From the NCBI RefSeq assembly GCF_004209775.1, contig NZ_CP035914.1, forward strand, positions 1,054,001-1,118,000: 64,000 nt of DNA, given 5' to 3'. Positions within the stretch are counted from its first letter, which is position 1. The number at the start of each line of letters is the position of its first letter. The DNA is from Synechococcus sp. WH 8101 (GTDB taxonomy: Bacteria; Cyanobacteriota; Cyanobacteriia; PCC-6307; Cyanobiaceae). The notes under the pieces are model-generated. The model saw only the letters and a list, made by a program, of their open reading frames with translations, was not told the DNA's origin and did not search any database. The position numbers were made by a program, and so were the translations under genes. Positions 54,246-63,819 of this stretch are shown here, piece by piece.

Positions 54246-55508
54246 ATGACGCTCTCCAACCTGCAGCAATACGGCATCGTCACCGCCAATTACTGGGCCT
54301 TCACGCTCACCGATGGCGCCCTGCGCATGCTCGTGGTGTTTCACTTCCACGCCTTGGGCTACTCCACCTTGGAGATCGCCTTTCTGTTTCTCTTCTATGA
54401 ATTCTTCGGGGTGCTCACCAATCTCTTCGGTGGTTGGATCGGCGCCCGCTATGGCCTCCGCCTCACCCTCTGGGTGGGCACGTTGTTGCAGATCCTGGCT
54501 CTGTTGATGCTGGTGCCCGTGGCGGCCAGCTGGCCGAAGCTGTTCAGCGTGATCTACGTGATGGTGGCCCAGGCGATCAGTGGAATCGCCAAGGATCTGA
54601 ACAAGATGAGTGCCAAGAGCGCCATCAAAACGGTGGTGCCCGAAACGCCCGACGACACGGAGCGGGGCGACCACCAGTTGTTCCGTTGGGTGGCCATCCT
54701 CACGGGATCGAAGAACGCCCTCAAGGGGGTGGGGTTCTTTCTCGGTGGTGTGTTGCTCACCGCCTTGAGTTTCAATCAGGCTGTCGCCTGGATGGCGGCG
54801 GGCCTGGCCGTGGCCTTTGTGCTCACCCTGGTGCTGCCTGGTGAGATCGGCAAGATGAAGGCGAAGCCGGCATTTTCGTCGTTGTTCTCCAAGTCGGAGG
54901 GCATCAACATCCTCTCTCTGGCGCGGTTCTTTCTGTTCGGAGCGCGGGATGTGTGGTTTGTGGTTGCCCTGCCCGTGTTTCTTGAGGCGTCTCTCGGCTG
55001 GGGCTTCTGGGAGATCGGTGGCTTTCTCGGTCTCTGGGTGATCGGGTACGGGATCGTCCAGGGCACGGCCCCCAGTCTGCGCCGTCTCTGGGGGCAGACC
55101 GCCAGCCCCGGTGTGTCGGCCGTGCAGTTCTGGAGTGGACTGCTCACTGCGATCCCTGCCCTGATTGCAGTGGCGCTCTGGCGTGAGGCTGATGTGACCA
55201 TCGCGATCGTGGCCGGGTTAGCCGCCTTCGGGGTGGTATTTGCGATGAATTCGTCGATTCACTCCTACATGGTGCTGGCCTACACCGATGCGGAGAGCGT
55301 CAGCCTCAACGTGGGCTTCTATTACATGGCCAATGCGGCGGGTCGCCTCGTGGGCACCCTGCTTTCCGGTGCGGTGTTTCTGATCGGCGGAACGCCATCG
55401 TCGGGCATGCAGGCCTGTCTGTGGTGTTCCTCGTTGCTGGTGCTGCTCTCCTGGCTCAGCAGCCTTCGCCTGCCCCCTGCCAGAACCAGGGCCACTGTGC
55501 CCGCGTAG
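54246..55508 (+). CDS. arsJ: Organoarsenical efflux MFS transporter ArsJ
   Basis: 420 residues, 12 membrane helices of the major facilitator type. The N-terminal NYWAFTLTDGALRMLVVFHF and the loop IAKDLNKMSAKSAIKTVVPE with the WVAILTGSKNALKGVGFFLG stretch are the ArsJ signature. It exports 1-arseno-3-phosphoglycerate made by the preceding GAPDH. A hairpin (ACCCGC-CTGA-GCGGGT) follows 19 bases after the stop. Confidence 0.9.
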   Translation: MTLSNLQQYGIVTANYWAFTLTDGALRMLVVFHFHALGYSTLEIAFLFLFYEFFGVLTNLFGGWIGARYGLRLTLWVGTLLQILALLMLVPVAASWPKLFSVIYVMVAQAISGIAKDLNKMSAKSAIKTVVPETPDDTERGDHQLFRWVAILTGSKNALKGVGFFLGGVLLTALSFNQAVAWMAAGLAVAFVLTLVLPGEIGKMKAKPAFSSLFSKSEGINILSLARFFLFGARDVWFVVALPVFLEASLGWGFWEIGGFLGLWVIGYGIVQGTAPSLRRLWGQTASPGVSAVQFWSGLLTAIPALIAVALWREADVTIAIVAGLAAFGVVFAMNSSIHSYMVLAYTDAESVSLNVGFYYMANAAGRLVGTLLSGAVFLIGGTPSSGMQACLWCSSLLVLLSWLSSLRLPPARTRATVPA

Positions 55509-55527
55509 CTTGAAGCCCTGATCCCTC

Positions 55528-55543
55528 ACCCGCCTGAGCGGGT
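55528..55543 (+). terminator. Short hairpin after arsJ
   Basis: Perfect 6-bp stem ACCCGC / GCGGGT with a CTGA loop, in the 46-base gap between arsJ and glnN. It is weak, without a T run, so it may attenuate rather than end transcription. It could also lie in the glnN leader. Confidence 0.4.
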
Positions 55544-55554
55544 TCGCCTGCACC

Positions 55555-57726
55555 ATGCCCCATCCCGCCCGTCTTGCCGCTTTGCAGGCCATCCAGCAGC
55601 GACAGCCGCTGGCCTGTGAGGCCACACCACCGCTGGCGAAGATCTGGGCCAGTGATGTGTTCACCCTGGGGCGGATGAAGAACGCCTTGCCCAAGGAGGC
55701 CTACAAGGCGGTCCGCAAGGTGATTCGCGATGGCGGCAAGCTCGACCTCGACGTGGCCGATGTGGTGGCCCAAGCGATGAAGGATTGGGCTGTGGCCCAG
55801 GGCGCCCACTATTACGCCCATGTGTTCTATCCGCTCACCAATTCCACTGCGGAGAAGCACGACGGTTTCATTAGCCCCCAGGGTGACGGCGATGCCATCC
55901 ACGAATTCTCCGGCAAGTTGCTGGTGCAGGGTGAACCGGATGGATCCTCGTTCCCCAACGGCGGCATTCGCTCCACCTTTGAAGCCCGCGGTTATACCGC
56001 CTGGGACATCACGAGCCCGGCCTATCTGATGCGCACCCCGAACGGGGTGACCCTGTGTATTCCCACCGTGTTCGTGAGCTGGACCGGTGAAGCCCTCGAC
56101 AAAAAAACACCCCTGCTGCGCTCCAACGCCGCCATGAACCGGCAGGCCCAGCGGCTGCTCCGCATCCTCGGCAACCAGGAGGTGGCTCCGGTGAACAGCT
56201 CCTGTGGCGCCGAACAGGAGTATTTCCTCGTGGATACCCAGTTCGCGACGCTGCGGCCCGATTTGCTCCTCGCCGGGCGCACTCTCTTCGGGGCGCCTTC
56301 ACCGAAGGGGCAGCAATTTGATGATCACTATTTCGGGGCGATCCCGGAGCGGGTGCAGGTGTTCATGCAAGACGTGGAGCAGCAGCTCTATCGCCTCGGC
56401 ATTCCGGCTAAGACCCGCCACAACGAGGTGGCGCCGGGGCAGTTCGAGATCGCGCCCGTCCATGAAGCCGCCAATGTGGCCACCGACCACCAGCAACTGA
56501 TCATGACCGTGCTCAAAGGCACGGCGAAACGCCATGGCTTCACCTGCCTGCTGCACGAAAAACCCTTCGCCGGCATTAATGGCTCCGGCAAGCATGTGAA
56601 CTGGTCAGTGGGGAACAGCACCCAGGGTAATCTGCTTGATCCAGGTCATACCCCCCACGACAATCTGCAGTTCCTGCTCTTCTGCGCCGCGGTGATTCGC
56701 GGCGTGCACCGCAACGGTCCCTTGCTGCGCGCTGTGGTTGCCACCGCCGGCAATGATCACCGCCTCGGGGCGAACGAAGCGCCACCGGCGATCATCTCGG
56801 TGTATCTTGGTCAGCAACTGGAGCAGGTGTTCCAGCAGATCCAGCGTGGCGAAGCCACCGGCAGCGCCAGTGGCGGCGTGATGCGGTTGGGGGTCGACAC
56901 CCTGCCCGAGTTCCCGAAAGACGCCGGAGACCGCAACCGCACCTCTCCTTTCGCCTTCACCGGCAACCGTTTCGAGTTCCGCGCCGTCGGCTCCGGCCAG
57001 TCCGTCGCTGGCCCGCTGGTGGCGATGAACACGGTGCTGGCTGATTCCCTCGAGTGGATTAGCGATCGCCTCGAGGCGGAGATGGCTTCAGGTCAGACCC
57101 TGGAACAGGCTGCCGCCGCCGTGCTCAAGCAGGTGATGGATCTGCATGGTGCGGCTGTGTTCGGGGGCGATGGTTATTCCGACGCCTGGCATCGGGAAGC
57201 GACCGAGCAGCGCGGATTGGAGAACCTCCGCAACACGGCGGAGGCCCTGCCCGTGCTCCGCCGTGATGACGTGCGCGAGCTCTTCCAGCGCCAGGCGGTG
57301 ATCAGCCCGGTGGAACTGGAGAGTCGTTATGAGGTGTACGGCGAGCAGTATGTGCTGGCCATTGAGGTGGAGGCCCGCGTCGCCCTTTCGATGGTGCGCA
57401 CCCAGATCAGCCCGGCGGTGGACAAACAGATCAGCAGCCTGGCGCGCAGCCTTCAGCAGCAGCACGCCCTCGGTCTCCAGCCTGATCAGCGCCGTTTGCA
57501 CCAGCTCAGTGAACTGCAACAACAAATGGAGGAGCACAGCCTGGCCCTGGAGGGCGAGCTGGATCAGTTGCACCACGGCGACACCGCCGCCTCGATGCAC
57601 GAGTGCGCCCAGGTGATCCTGCCCCGTTTGGCTCAACTGCGTGAGGCGGTGGATGGCCTGGAGGCCAGGGTTGATGACGATCGCTGGCCGCTGCCCTCCT
57701 ATCGCGAGATGCTGTTCGTGCGTTGA
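55555..57726 (+). CDS. glnN: Glutamine synthetase type III
   Basis: 723 residues, the length of GSIII. N-terminal [20 protein letters not shown] and [20 protein letters not shown] are specific to this class, and the catalytic part has [41 protein letters not shown] and [14 protein letters not shown]. It makes glutamine from glutamate and ammonium. Many picocyanobacteria carry glnN as a nitrogen-starvation enzyme alongside glnA. No GTA-N8-TAC NtcA site is visible in the short upstream gap. Confidence 0.94.
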   Translation: MPHPARLAALQAIQQRQPLACEATPPLAKIWASDVFTLGRMKNALPKEAYKAVRKVIRDGGKLDLDVADVVAQAMKDWAVAQGAHYYAHVFYPLTNSTAEKHDGFISPQGDGDAIHEFSGKLLVQGEPDGSSFPNGGIRSTFEARGYTAWDITSPAYLMRTPNGVTLCIPTVFVSWTGEALDKKTPLLRSNAAMNRQAQRLLRILGNQEVAPVNSSCGAEQEYFLVDTQFATLRPDLLLAGRTLFGAPSPKGQQFDDHYFGAIPERVQVFMQDVEQQLYRLGIPAKTRHNEVAPGQFEIAPVHEAANVATDHQQLIMTVLKGTAKRHGFTCLLHEKPFAGINGSGKHVNWSVGNSTQGNLLDPGHTPHDNLQFLLFCAAVIRGVHRNGPLLRAVVATAGNDHRLGANEAPPAIISVYLGQQLEQVFQQIQRGEATGSASGGVMRLGVDTLPEFPKDAGDRNRTSPFAFTGNRFEFRAVGSGQSVAGPLVAMNTVLADSLEWISDRLEAEMASGQTLEQAAAAVLKQVMDLHGAAVFGGDGYSDAWHREATEQRGLENLRNTAEALPVLRRDDVRELFQRQAVISPVELESRYEVYGEQYVLAIEVEARVALSMVRTQISPAVDKQISSLARSLQQQHALGLQPDQRRLHQLSELQQQMEEHSLALEGELDQLHHGDTAASMHECAQVILPRLAQLREAVDGLEARVDDDRWPLPSYREMLFVR

Positions 57727-57736
57727 GCGCGTTGCT

Positions 57737-58276
57737 GTGAGGCAAGCCAGGCAAGCCATCGCGGTGGCGTTCGGGTTGGCGGTGTGCACCGTCAGCCCTG
57801 CAGTGCTGGCCCAGTCGGGGGCTGTCGCACCACAAAAGTCCGTTCAGGTTCTGGCGGTCAACAACGGCCAGGAGTTATTGGTGGAGATCGATGGCCAGGG
57901 CCGCACCCTGCGTCTCAGTTGTTTGCAGGCCCCCAGGCCCCAGCAGCAACCCTGGGCCGAGCAGGCGACCGTGGCCCTTGCCAAGGAGGCCCCGGTGGGC
58001 AGCCGCTGGCAATTCCAGCTGCGCGCGCGCGATGTGTATGGGCGCCTGGTGGGCACCCTGCAGCGCAATGGGCAGGATCTGGCGGCACCCTTGCTGCGCC
58101 AGGGGCGCGTGTTTGCCTACGACGGTTTTCTGGGCCGCTGTGACGATCTGCCTTACGCCCGCTGGCAGCGGGAGGCGGCGGCGCAACGGCTCGGGGTGTG
58201 GAGTGTGCCGGGAGGGATCACGCGGCCTTGGGACCAACGGGAGCAGACCGCTGCAGCCGAGCGTTTGGCGCCCTGA
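57737..58276 (+). CDS. Secreted thermonuclease-like (SNase-fold) protein
   Basis: 179 residues from GTG 57737. A signal peptide (AIAVAFGLAVCTVSPAVLAQ) precedes an OB-fold nuclease-like region with GRTLRLSCLQAPRPQQQPW, VALAKEAPVGSRWQFQLR, DVYGRLVGTLQRNGQDL and a QREAAAQRLGVWS end. The arginines and the acidic metal site of true SNases are incomplete, so activity is uncertain. It follows glnN by 10 bases. Confidence 0.6.
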   Translation: MRQARQAIAVAFGLAVCTVSPAVLAQSGAVAPQKSVQVLAVNNGQELLVEIDGQGRTLRLSCLQAPRPQQQPWAEQATVALAKEAPVGSRWQFQLRARDVYGRLVGTLQRNGQDLAAPLLRQGRVFAYDGFLGRCDDLPYARWQREAAAQRLGVWSVPGGITRPWDQREQTAAAERLAP

Positions 58277-58359
58277 TCCAGCCGTTACCGCCAACGGTGT
58301 GCAATCGCACAGCATCGGTCCTCGCTGGCTGAGTGAATGGATGGATTGACTGATCCGCC

Positions 58360-58596
58360 ATGTCCTACGAACCCGGCAGCACCGATTGCCGTCTTTTGAT
58401 TGATGCCAAGCAACATCTCGAGGAGGCGATCCGCACTCTCAGCGGTCTGCCCCACACCGACCACATTCAGCGTCAGTTGAAAGCGGTGTACAGACAGCTG
58501 GAGGGGATGCATGATCTCAAGCGTGCCGGTGGCGCCGGCATCTCCCTTCGCAACGCTGACTGGTGTTCCGCAACGACCAACGCCCTGCCTGGCTGA
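58360..58596 (+). CDS. Small helical protein of unknown function
   Basis: 78 residues: CRLLIDAKQHLEEAIRTLSG, HTDHIQRQLKAVYRQLEGMH and a C-terminal DWCSATTNALPG. Two amphipathic helices suggest a coiled-coil interaction protein. No family recognised. The last 34 bases overlap the next small ORF. Confidence 0.5.
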   Translation: MSYEPGSTDCRLLIDAKQHLEEAIRTLSGLPHTDHIQRQLKAVYRQLEGMHDLKRAGGAGISLRNADWCSATTNALPG

Positions 58597-58673
58597 ATTG
58601 GCTGTTCCTGGCGATCTTCCTCTGGAGTTCCTGGCAGCTGGCCGGCTTCTGGTTTGCCCAGCTGCATGGCTGA
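58563..58673 (+). CDS. Possible 36-residue single-helix protein
   Basis: From GTG 58563, MFRNDQRPAWLNWLFLAIFL, then WSSWQLAGFWFAQLHG and stop. The Trp/Phe-rich hydrophobic segment with a short basic N terminus resembles small membrane proteins of cyanobacterial photosystems. It overlaps the previous ORF by 34 bases. Too short to be sure; conservation would decide. Confidence 0.4.
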   Translation: MFRNDQRPAWLNWLFLAIFLWSSWQLAGFWFAQLHG

Positions 58674-58722
58674 TGCACAACGACAGTCCCGTTAGGGTCG
58701 GGCCCAGCTGCGTTTCCGCTCC

Positions 58723-59115
58723 ATGCAACGTGTCCAAGCTGTCGCCTGGTTGCTCACCGCTGCTGCAGGTTTCAGTGTTGCGGCTTCTTCTGTCCAAGCG
58801 CAGAGCTTCAATCCGGCGGCTGCCGGTCGTGCGATCGGTCAATCCGCCGCGGCCAACTGGTGCAGTGGTGAGGCGATCAAGCCCGCTGTGGTCACGGCCG
58901 TGGCCAGCTATGTCGCCGACACCAACCCTCCCACCGGCGCCCTCAGTGATGCCGCCATGTTGGAGATGGGCGGGGAGATTGTGCTCGCTGGTCTCGGTTA
59001 TGTGTTCTGCAACTGCCCGGATCGGGCCGCCTCGGTGTTTCGTGCCCTCGGCGGTGATCTGGAGCGGCTGGCTGGTCAGCTCGATGTCGACATCAACAAG
59101 GTTCTGGGCAACTGA
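58723..59115 (+). CDS. Secreted protein of unknown function
   Basis: 130 residues. Signal peptide AVAWLLTAAAGFSVAASSVQA, then AGRAIGQSAAANWCSG, a cysteine cluster YVFCNCPDRAAS, and a helical C terminus. The Cys pair might bind metal or form a disulphide. No known family. Confidence 0.6.
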   Translation: MQRVQAVAWLLTAAAGFSVAASSVQAQSFNPAAAGRAIGQSAAANWCSGEAIKPAVVTAVASYVADTNPPTGALSDAAMLEMGGEIVLAGLGYVFCNCPDRAASVFRALGGDLERLAGQLDVDINKVLGN

Positions 59116-59141
59116 GCCAGGCTGACCAGCCCTTGATCGCC

Positions 59142-59477
59142 TCAGTCGCTATAGACGTTGAGGAGGCCCTGCTCGGTCACGAAGTAGGTGCCCTCCTCGT
59201 CGGTGTAGCGGCGCACCACGGCACCGCTGGCGTCCACGTAGCCACCGGAACCGTCGGCACTAAAGCTGAAGCGCTCCTCAGCCACGCTCACCTGCGTTGT
59301 TGTGGGTGTCTGGGACCACTGGCAGCGCTCCTGCAGGATGTTGCCACCGTTGAGCGGAAACCAGGAGCAGCGGGGCCCATCAGCATCGGCCCGGACCGAG
59401 GCACCAAGACCGATCAGGGCGAGGCTGCTGATCAGGGCTACACCCGCGCAGCGGCTGACTCGATGTCGCGTCATCAT
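59142..59477 (-). CDS. Secreted protein of unknown function
   Basis: 111 residues. Signal peptide VALISSLALIGLGASVRA is followed by CSWFPLNGGNILQERCQWSQ, with two cysteines likely disulphide linked, and a beta-rich tail (RFSFSADGSGGYVDASGAVV). It converges with the preceding secreted-protein gene, 26 bases between the stops. Confidence 0.6.
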   Translation of the reverse strand: MMTRHRVSRCAGVALISSLALIGLGASVRADADGPRCSWFPLNGGNILQERCQWSQTPTTTQVSVAEERFSFSADGSGGYVDASGAVVRRYTDEEGTYFVTEQGLLNVYSD

Positions 59478-59488
59478 CGATCGAAGGT

Positions 59489-60457
59489 TCAGCTGTAAGG
59501 GTATGCGTTGGGAACAAAAAATTGCTCATTGATCGGTGGCCGCACGTAGTCGCCCTGCTCCGGGCGGGGAGGCAGTTCGATCGCAGGGGGGGTCATGTCG
59601 TCCCAGGGCACCTTGCTGAGCACATGGCGCAGACAGTTGAGCCGGGCCCGCCGTTTGTCATCGGCCTCCACGGTGAACCAGGGGGCTTCCGGGATGTTGG
59701 TGTGGGCGAACATTTCATCTTTCGCCCGTGAGAATTCCACCCAGCGGTTGCGCGCTTCTAGATCCATCGGGCTCAGCTTCCAGCGCCGGGTCGGGTCATC
59801 GATTCGCGACTGAAATCGTGCTTCCTGCTCCTTGTCGCTCACGGAGAACCAGTACTTGAGCAGCAAGATGCCGCTGCGCACGATCATCCGCTCGAACTGG
59901 GGGCACGCCTCCATGAATTGATCGACCTGGTCGTCGCTGCAGAAGCCCATCACCCGCTCCACACCGGCGCGGTTGTACCAGCTGCGGTCGAACACCACGA
60001 TCTCGCCGGCGCTAGGGAAATGCTCCACGTAGCGCTGGAAATACCACTGGGTTTTTTGCTGATCCGAGGGAGTGCCCAGTGCCACCACCCGACAGCCCCT
60101 GGGGTTCATCGGTTCGGTCAACCGTTTGATCGTGCCGCCTTTGCCCGCTGCGTCGCGCCCCTCGAAGAGCACGATCATCCGATAGCCCGTCGCCTTGATC
60201 CAATACTGCATCTTGACCAGATCGGTCTGGAGACGCACCAGCTCCGACTCATAGAGCTTCTTGTTGAGCCGATCACCGTTGTGGTTGCGACCTTCCAGCA
60301 GGTCATCGAGCAGCTCGGATGGATGGTCGATGTCGGCTTCACTGCCATCGAGGGCCTCAAGCACGGTGTCGGGCAGCTTGCCTTTCACCGTTTTGTGCTT
60401 GCCGCTGCCCTTGTCCTTGTGATGGTGCTTGCCGTTGTCGTGCTTGTTTTTGGCCAT
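59489..60457 (-). CDS. ppk2: Polyphosphate kinase 2
   Basis: About 322 residues from ATG 60457. Basic low-complexity N-terminal tail (HHHKDKGSGKHK) then the PPK2 core: Walker A FEGRDAAGKGGTIKRLTEPM, then FDRSWYNRAGVERVMGF, and the lid-like region KQEARFQSRIDDPTRRWKLS-type sequence. It uses polyphosphate to phosphorylate nucleoside diphosphates or GMP. The length and single PPK2 domain fit class I. It is 11 bases downstream of the secreted-protein gene's start side, on the same strand. Confidence 0.9.
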   Translation of the reverse strand: MAKNKHDNGKHHHKDKGSGKHKTVKGKLPDTVLEALDGSEADIDHPSELLDDLLEGRNHNGDRLNKKLYESELVRLQTDLVKMQYWIKATGYRMIVLFEGRDAAGKGGTIKRLTEPMNPRGCRVVALGTPSDQQKTQWYFQRYVEHFPSAGEIVVFDRSWYNRAGVERVMGFCSDDQVDQFMEACPQFERMIVRSGILLLKYWFSVSDKEQEARFQSRIDDPTRRWKLSPMDLEARNRWVEFSRAKDEMFAHTNIPEAPWFTVEADDKRRARLNCLRHVLSKVPWDDMTPPAIELPPRPEQGDYVRPPINEQFFVPNAYPYS

Positions 60458-60526
60458 CGTGCGCGGGGCTGCCCTCCCCATTGGTGCCGCGATCCGTCGC
60501 CAGGACGCCGCAGAGCAAAGCTTTTC

Positions 60527-61834
60527 TCAACCATTGCGCGGCAAGGGCAGCGTAAGGGCGATGCCGAACCGCCCTGGAGCCGTTGGCGGCTCGCCATGCA
60601 GCCGTAGAAGTGAGCCGCCGTGGAGCTGGGCCACATGGGCAACGATGGCCAGGCCCAAACCGCAGTGTCCCTGCTGGCCTCGGGCTTCATCAAGCCTCTG
60701 AAACGGTTGGAGGGCCCGGTCCCATTGATGGGAGGCCATGCCGGCGCCCTGGTCCCACACTTCAACGGTGCAGTGCTGTGGTTGCTGTCGCAGGCGCAAC
60801 ACCACCGGTGGCTCGCCGTAGGTGAAGGCGTTGTCGATCAGGTTGGCCACAGCTCGCCCGAGGGCGACCGGTCGCACCACGATCGGCACTGGCTCAAGAT
60901 CCAGACGCAGCAACTCCGACGAATGGCTGCTCGACACCTCCGCCAGCAGCTGATCGAGGGGGAGATCCACCGGTTCCTCCGCATCGTTGCCACCGGCGAA
61001 GAGCAGAAACTGACCGGTGATTCGCTCCAGGGCCTGCAAATCGTTGGCGCAGCGCTCTCGCTCATCGGCATTGAGCTCCGGCAGGGAGAGGCGGAACTGC
61101 AGTCGGGTGATCGGCGCCCGCAAATCGTGGGCAATCCCCGCCAGCATCGTCGCCCTTTCTTGGCGGTTGGCCGCCAGTCGCCGCACCATCGCATTGAAGC
61201 GATGGGTGAGCCGCTGCACCTCCGGTGCGCCGCGCGCCGGGACCGCCGCCGGGTCTTCCCCATCGCCCACCAGGCGCAGGGCTTTTTCAAGGCCCCTGAG
61301 CGGTCGTTCCACCTCCAGCAGCAGGAACAGTCCAGCCCAGATCACCGCGGCCCCCACCAGCGACAGCCCCAGCAGGGTGGGCTCAGGTGGCCAGGCCATC
61401 GGTGAGCGCAGTTGCACGCGCAGCCAGACCGGTTCCAACGGGGAGATCAGCTTAATCCACGCCATCCGCCCCCGGGCGCTGGCCTGCACCATCGGGCAGT
61501 GGGCCAGCCGCTCACACAATTGTTGCTGCAGGGCCTCCGCCTGTCGCTGCATCGCCAGCGAGGGCGCTGGCGCAGCGGGTGGTCGAGGACGCACCGCCAG
61601 ATCCAGGCCGGTCAATTCGCTGACCAGATCAGGTGGGTAGCGCTCCAGTGTCAGTTCGGTGAGACGCACGTTCAGGGCCAATTCGCGCGCCAGCTGCACC
61701 GTTTGAAGAGCCTCGATCTGCTGGCCGAACAGGCCCTGCAGCACGACCAGGCAGAGGCCCCAGCTCGCCAGCGCCAGCCCGCCCCAGCCGAGGCCGGTGG
61801 CCAGGCGAGGACCCCAGCCGGCGCGGCTCTTCAT
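60527..61834 (-). CDS. EnvZ-type sensor histidine kinase
   Basis: 435 residues. Two membrane helices (LATGLGWGGLALASWGLCLV near 12-32 and VGAAVIWAGLFLLLEVERPL near 170-190) flank a periplasmic part of about 135 residues. HAMP follows, then the phospho-acceptor His in LAGIAHDLRAPITRLQFRLS, N box VANLIDNAFTYGEP, and G boxes WDQGAGM and GHCGLGLAIVAHVA. The start ATG overlaps the response-regulator stop (ATGA). Confidence 0.88.
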   Translation of the reverse strand: MKSRAGWGPRLATGLGWGGLALASWGLCLVVLQGLFGQQIEALQTVQLARELALNVRLTELTLERYPPDLVSELTGLDLAVRPRPPAAPAPSLAMQRQAEALQQQLCERLAHCPMVQASARGRMAWIKLISPLEPVWLRVQLRSPMAWPPEPTLLGLSLVGAAVIWAGLFLLLEVERPLRGLEKALRLVGDGEDPAAVPARGAPEVQRLTHRFNAMVRRLAANRQERATMLAGIAHDLRAPITRLQFRLSLPELNADERERCANDLQALERITGQFLLFAGGNDAEEPVDLPLDQLLAEVSSSHSSELLRLDLEPVPIVVRPVALGRAVANLIDNAFTYGEPPVVLRLRQQPQHCTVEVWDQGAGMASHQWDRALQPFQRLDEARGQQGHCGLGLAIVAHVAQLHGGSLLRLHGEPPTAPGRFGIALTLPLPRNG

Positions 61835-62556
61835 CGCGACCGGGGCGTGCCGTCGGGAACAAACACGTAGCCGTAACCCCAGACCGTCTGGATGTAACGA
61901 GGTCGGCTGGGATCGGGCTCCACCAGTTTGCGCACCCGCGACACCTGCACATCCATGCTGCGGGTGTCGGTGTCGCAACCCGGTCCGCGGGCCAGCTCGA
62001 TCAGGCGGTCGCGGGAGAGGGGGCGATGGGGATGTTGCACAAAGGCGGCCAGGAGGCTGAATTCTCCGCTGGTGATCACCGTGGCCTGGCCGTCCTTGCG
62101 CAGGGTGCGCGCGGCGAGATCGAGTTCGTTGTCGCCGAACTGGATCGATCCACCCTCCGCCAGGGGAGTGCCGGCGGGCATGGCGGTGCGGCGGCGCAAC
62201 ACCGCTTCGATGCGGGCGGAGAGCTCCCGGGGCAGGAACGGCTTGGCCAGGTAGTCGTCAGCCCCCTGCTCAAGTCCGATGATCCGATCGATCCCATCGC
62301 CTCGGGCGGTGAGCATCACCACCGGCAGGTCGTCGTCGGCATCACGCAGCCGGCGCAGGGCTGTGAGGCCGTCATCGCCAGGCATCATCAGATCGAGCAC
62401 CACCAGGTCGGGGCGCTGGAAGTCGAGGCGAGCCTCGAATTGCTTCACATCGCTGAGGCAGCGCACCTCGTAGCCCTGATCGATCAGGTAAGTGCCCACC
62501 ATCTGGCGCAGCTCTGGATCATCATCCACCACCCAGATCATCGAGGTGCGTGTCAT
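61831..62556 (-). CDS. OmpR-type response regulator
   Basis: About 241 residues. Receiver domain: acidic VVDDDP, phospho-Asp in DLVVLDLMMPGDDGL, Thr in VMLTARGDG, Lys in YLAKPFLPRELS. The C-terminal winged helix carries SGEFSLLAAFVQHPHRPLSRD and ends PRYIQTVWGYGYVFV. Together with the kinase it makes an EnvZ/OmpR-type pair; target genes are not known. ATG 62556 is preferred to 62574. Confidence 0.9.
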   Translation of the reverse strand: MTRTSMIWVVDDDPELRQMVGTYLIDQGYEVRCLSDVKQFEARLDFQRPDLVVLDLMMPGDDGLTALRRLRDADDDLPVVMLTARGDGIDRIIGLEQGADDYLAKPFLPRELSARIEAVLRRRTAMPAGTPLAEGGSIQFGDNELDLAARTLRKDGQATVITSGEFSLLAAFVQHPHRPLSRDRLIELARGPGCDTDTRSMDVQVSRVRKLVEPDPSRPRYIQTVWGYGYVFVPDGTPRSR

Positions 62557-62697
62557 CGCCGGGGCCGCTATCACTCGGAACTGATCGTATGGAGACCGGC
62601 AGCGCCTGTCCGCAGGAATCGGACCCTGTCACAGCTCGTGGGCTCTCGGTTGCGGATCAGACATGACCGGGCTTGGTGTCGTCCATAGGCTGGTGCT

Positions 62698-63147
62698 ATG
62701 TCGCGTGTTTCTGCCACCCTTCTGGCTGTCGGTCTGGCGCTGTGCCCCACCGCCGTTTCGGCCGCACCCGATGGCGTCCGTGCCTATGGCCGCCGCATGG
62801 AGGCTCTGTTCGTGCGGATGGATGCCAATCGCGATGGTCGGCTGGAGCTGCACGAGGTGCGCGGCCAGCCCTACCTGGAGCGCCGGGTGCTGCGCCGTGA
62901 TTCGCCCGGTTTTCTGCGCATGGAGGATCTGCGTGGTCCGGCAGGCGCCCCCAGCGGTCAACGGCTGCAACGCCGTTTTCGCCAGGCCGATCGCAACGGC
63001 GATGGTCGTCTCGATCGTCAGGAGGTGCGCCGGTTGCCCTGGTTGGCGCGTCACTTTCAGAGTCTTGACCTCAATCAAGACGGTGGCCTCACCCTGGCGG
63101 AGCTGTGGCTGTTGCAGCGCGCCCTTGCTCCTCGCCCCCAGCCGTGA
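62698..63147 (+). CDS. Secreted EF-hand protein
   Basis: 149 residues. Signal peptide ATLLAVGLALCPTAVSAA, then three calcium-binding EF-hand loops: DANRDGRLELHE, DRNGDGRLDRQE and DLNQDGGLTLAE. Glycine at the loop's sixth position in each supports true Ca2+ binding. Likely extracytoplasmic calcium-binding protein. Divergent from the response regulator. Confidence 0.82.
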   Translation: MSRVSATLLAVGLALCPTAVSAAPDGVRAYGRRMEALFVRMDANRDGRLELHEVRGQPYLERRVLRRDSPGFLRMEDLRGPAGAPSGQRLQRRFRQADRNGDGRLDRQEVRRLPWLARHFQSLDLNQDGGLTLAELWLLQRALAPRPQP

Positions 63148-63157
63148 TCCGCTGTGG

Positions 63158-63544
63158 CTAGCGCTGCGGTCGGCTGCGTTTCGCCGCTGGCGTCAGGGCC
63201 TGGCTGAAGGCCCGGAGGATGCGCACACAGCCGCTCACCAGGGCGATCAGGCCCACAAGGAGCAGCGCGGCGAGCAGCAGCACGGCGCCGATTCCGAGCA
63301 GGGCCTCGAGCAACTGGCTGAGGCCACGGATCAGATCGGCGATCGCTTCACTCACCACCACCAGGGCATCGATGCGTTGAGGCAACCAGCTCAGGAACGC
63401 GAGCAGGCCCACCCCCAGTGCCAGCAGCAGCACTCCCTCCAGACCCTGACGCCAGGGAGCACGCTGCCGTGGCCGAGGTCCCTTGGCGAACACCTTGCGC
63501 TCGCGACTCCGGGCTTGGATCGGTCCAGAACGACGCTGCTTCAT
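63158..63544 (-). CDS. Membrane protein of unknown function
   Basis: 128 residues: a basic N-terminal tail (about 30 residues), then a hydrophobic helix (LEGVLLLALGVGLLAFLSWL), a middle with possible helix, and another hydrophobic stretch (ALLGIGAVLLLAALLLVGLI), ending basic. No family recognised. ATG overlaps the stop of the upstream ORF. Confidence 0.6.
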   Translation of the reverse strand: MKQRRSGPIQARSRERKVFAKGPRPRQRAPWRQGLEGVLLLALGVGLLAFLSWLPQRIDALVVVSEAIADLIRGLSQLLEALLGIGAVLLLAALLLVGLIALVSGCVRILRAFSQALTPAAKRSRPQR

Positions 63545-63786
63545 ACCACCAACGGGTGCCCGGCGCCGCGCATCCAGCGCTCAAACTCCAGCACCACCAG
63601 TTCGTTGGGGCAATCGATCAAGGTCAGATCGCCGACTGTGCAGTCGCCGTAGCCGCTGTGATGCAGGGTGAGGTGATAGCCGGAGCCACTGAGTCCGCAC
63701 ACCTCAGGGTCACTGCGCACCACCACATCGAGTGCCGCACCGATGCGCGCCACCCGTCGCCTCAGATCTGACCAGCTGGATGCCAT
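63541..63786 (-). CDS. Small protein of unknown function
   Basis: 81 residues, no signal or membrane segment: WSDLRRRVARIGAALDVVVR, GSGYHLTLHHSGYGDCTVGD, and IDCPNELVVLEFERWMRGAG. Ends in ATGA overlap with the membrane-protein gene, suggesting an operon. I do not recognise it. Confidence 0.55.
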   Translation of the reverse strand: MASSWSDLRRRVARIGAALDVVVRSDPEVCGLSGSGYHLTLHHSGYGDCTVGDLTLIDCPNELVVLEFERWMRGAGHPLVV

Positions 63787-63819
63787 GGCAGGGTCCGGCG
63801 ACGACCCTAATTCTCTTCC

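Noticed and set aside
55509-55554. NtcA site (GTA-N8-TAC) ahead of glnN
   Set aside because: No such pattern in the 46-base gap; any NtcA control would have to act from within arsJ.
58285-58842. Minus-strand frame of 185 codons opposite small plus-strand ORFs
   Set aside because: Composition is Ser/Thr/Gly/Arg-rich with no hydrophobic core or motif, and it is antisense to two signal-peptide or helix-containing plus-strand frames.
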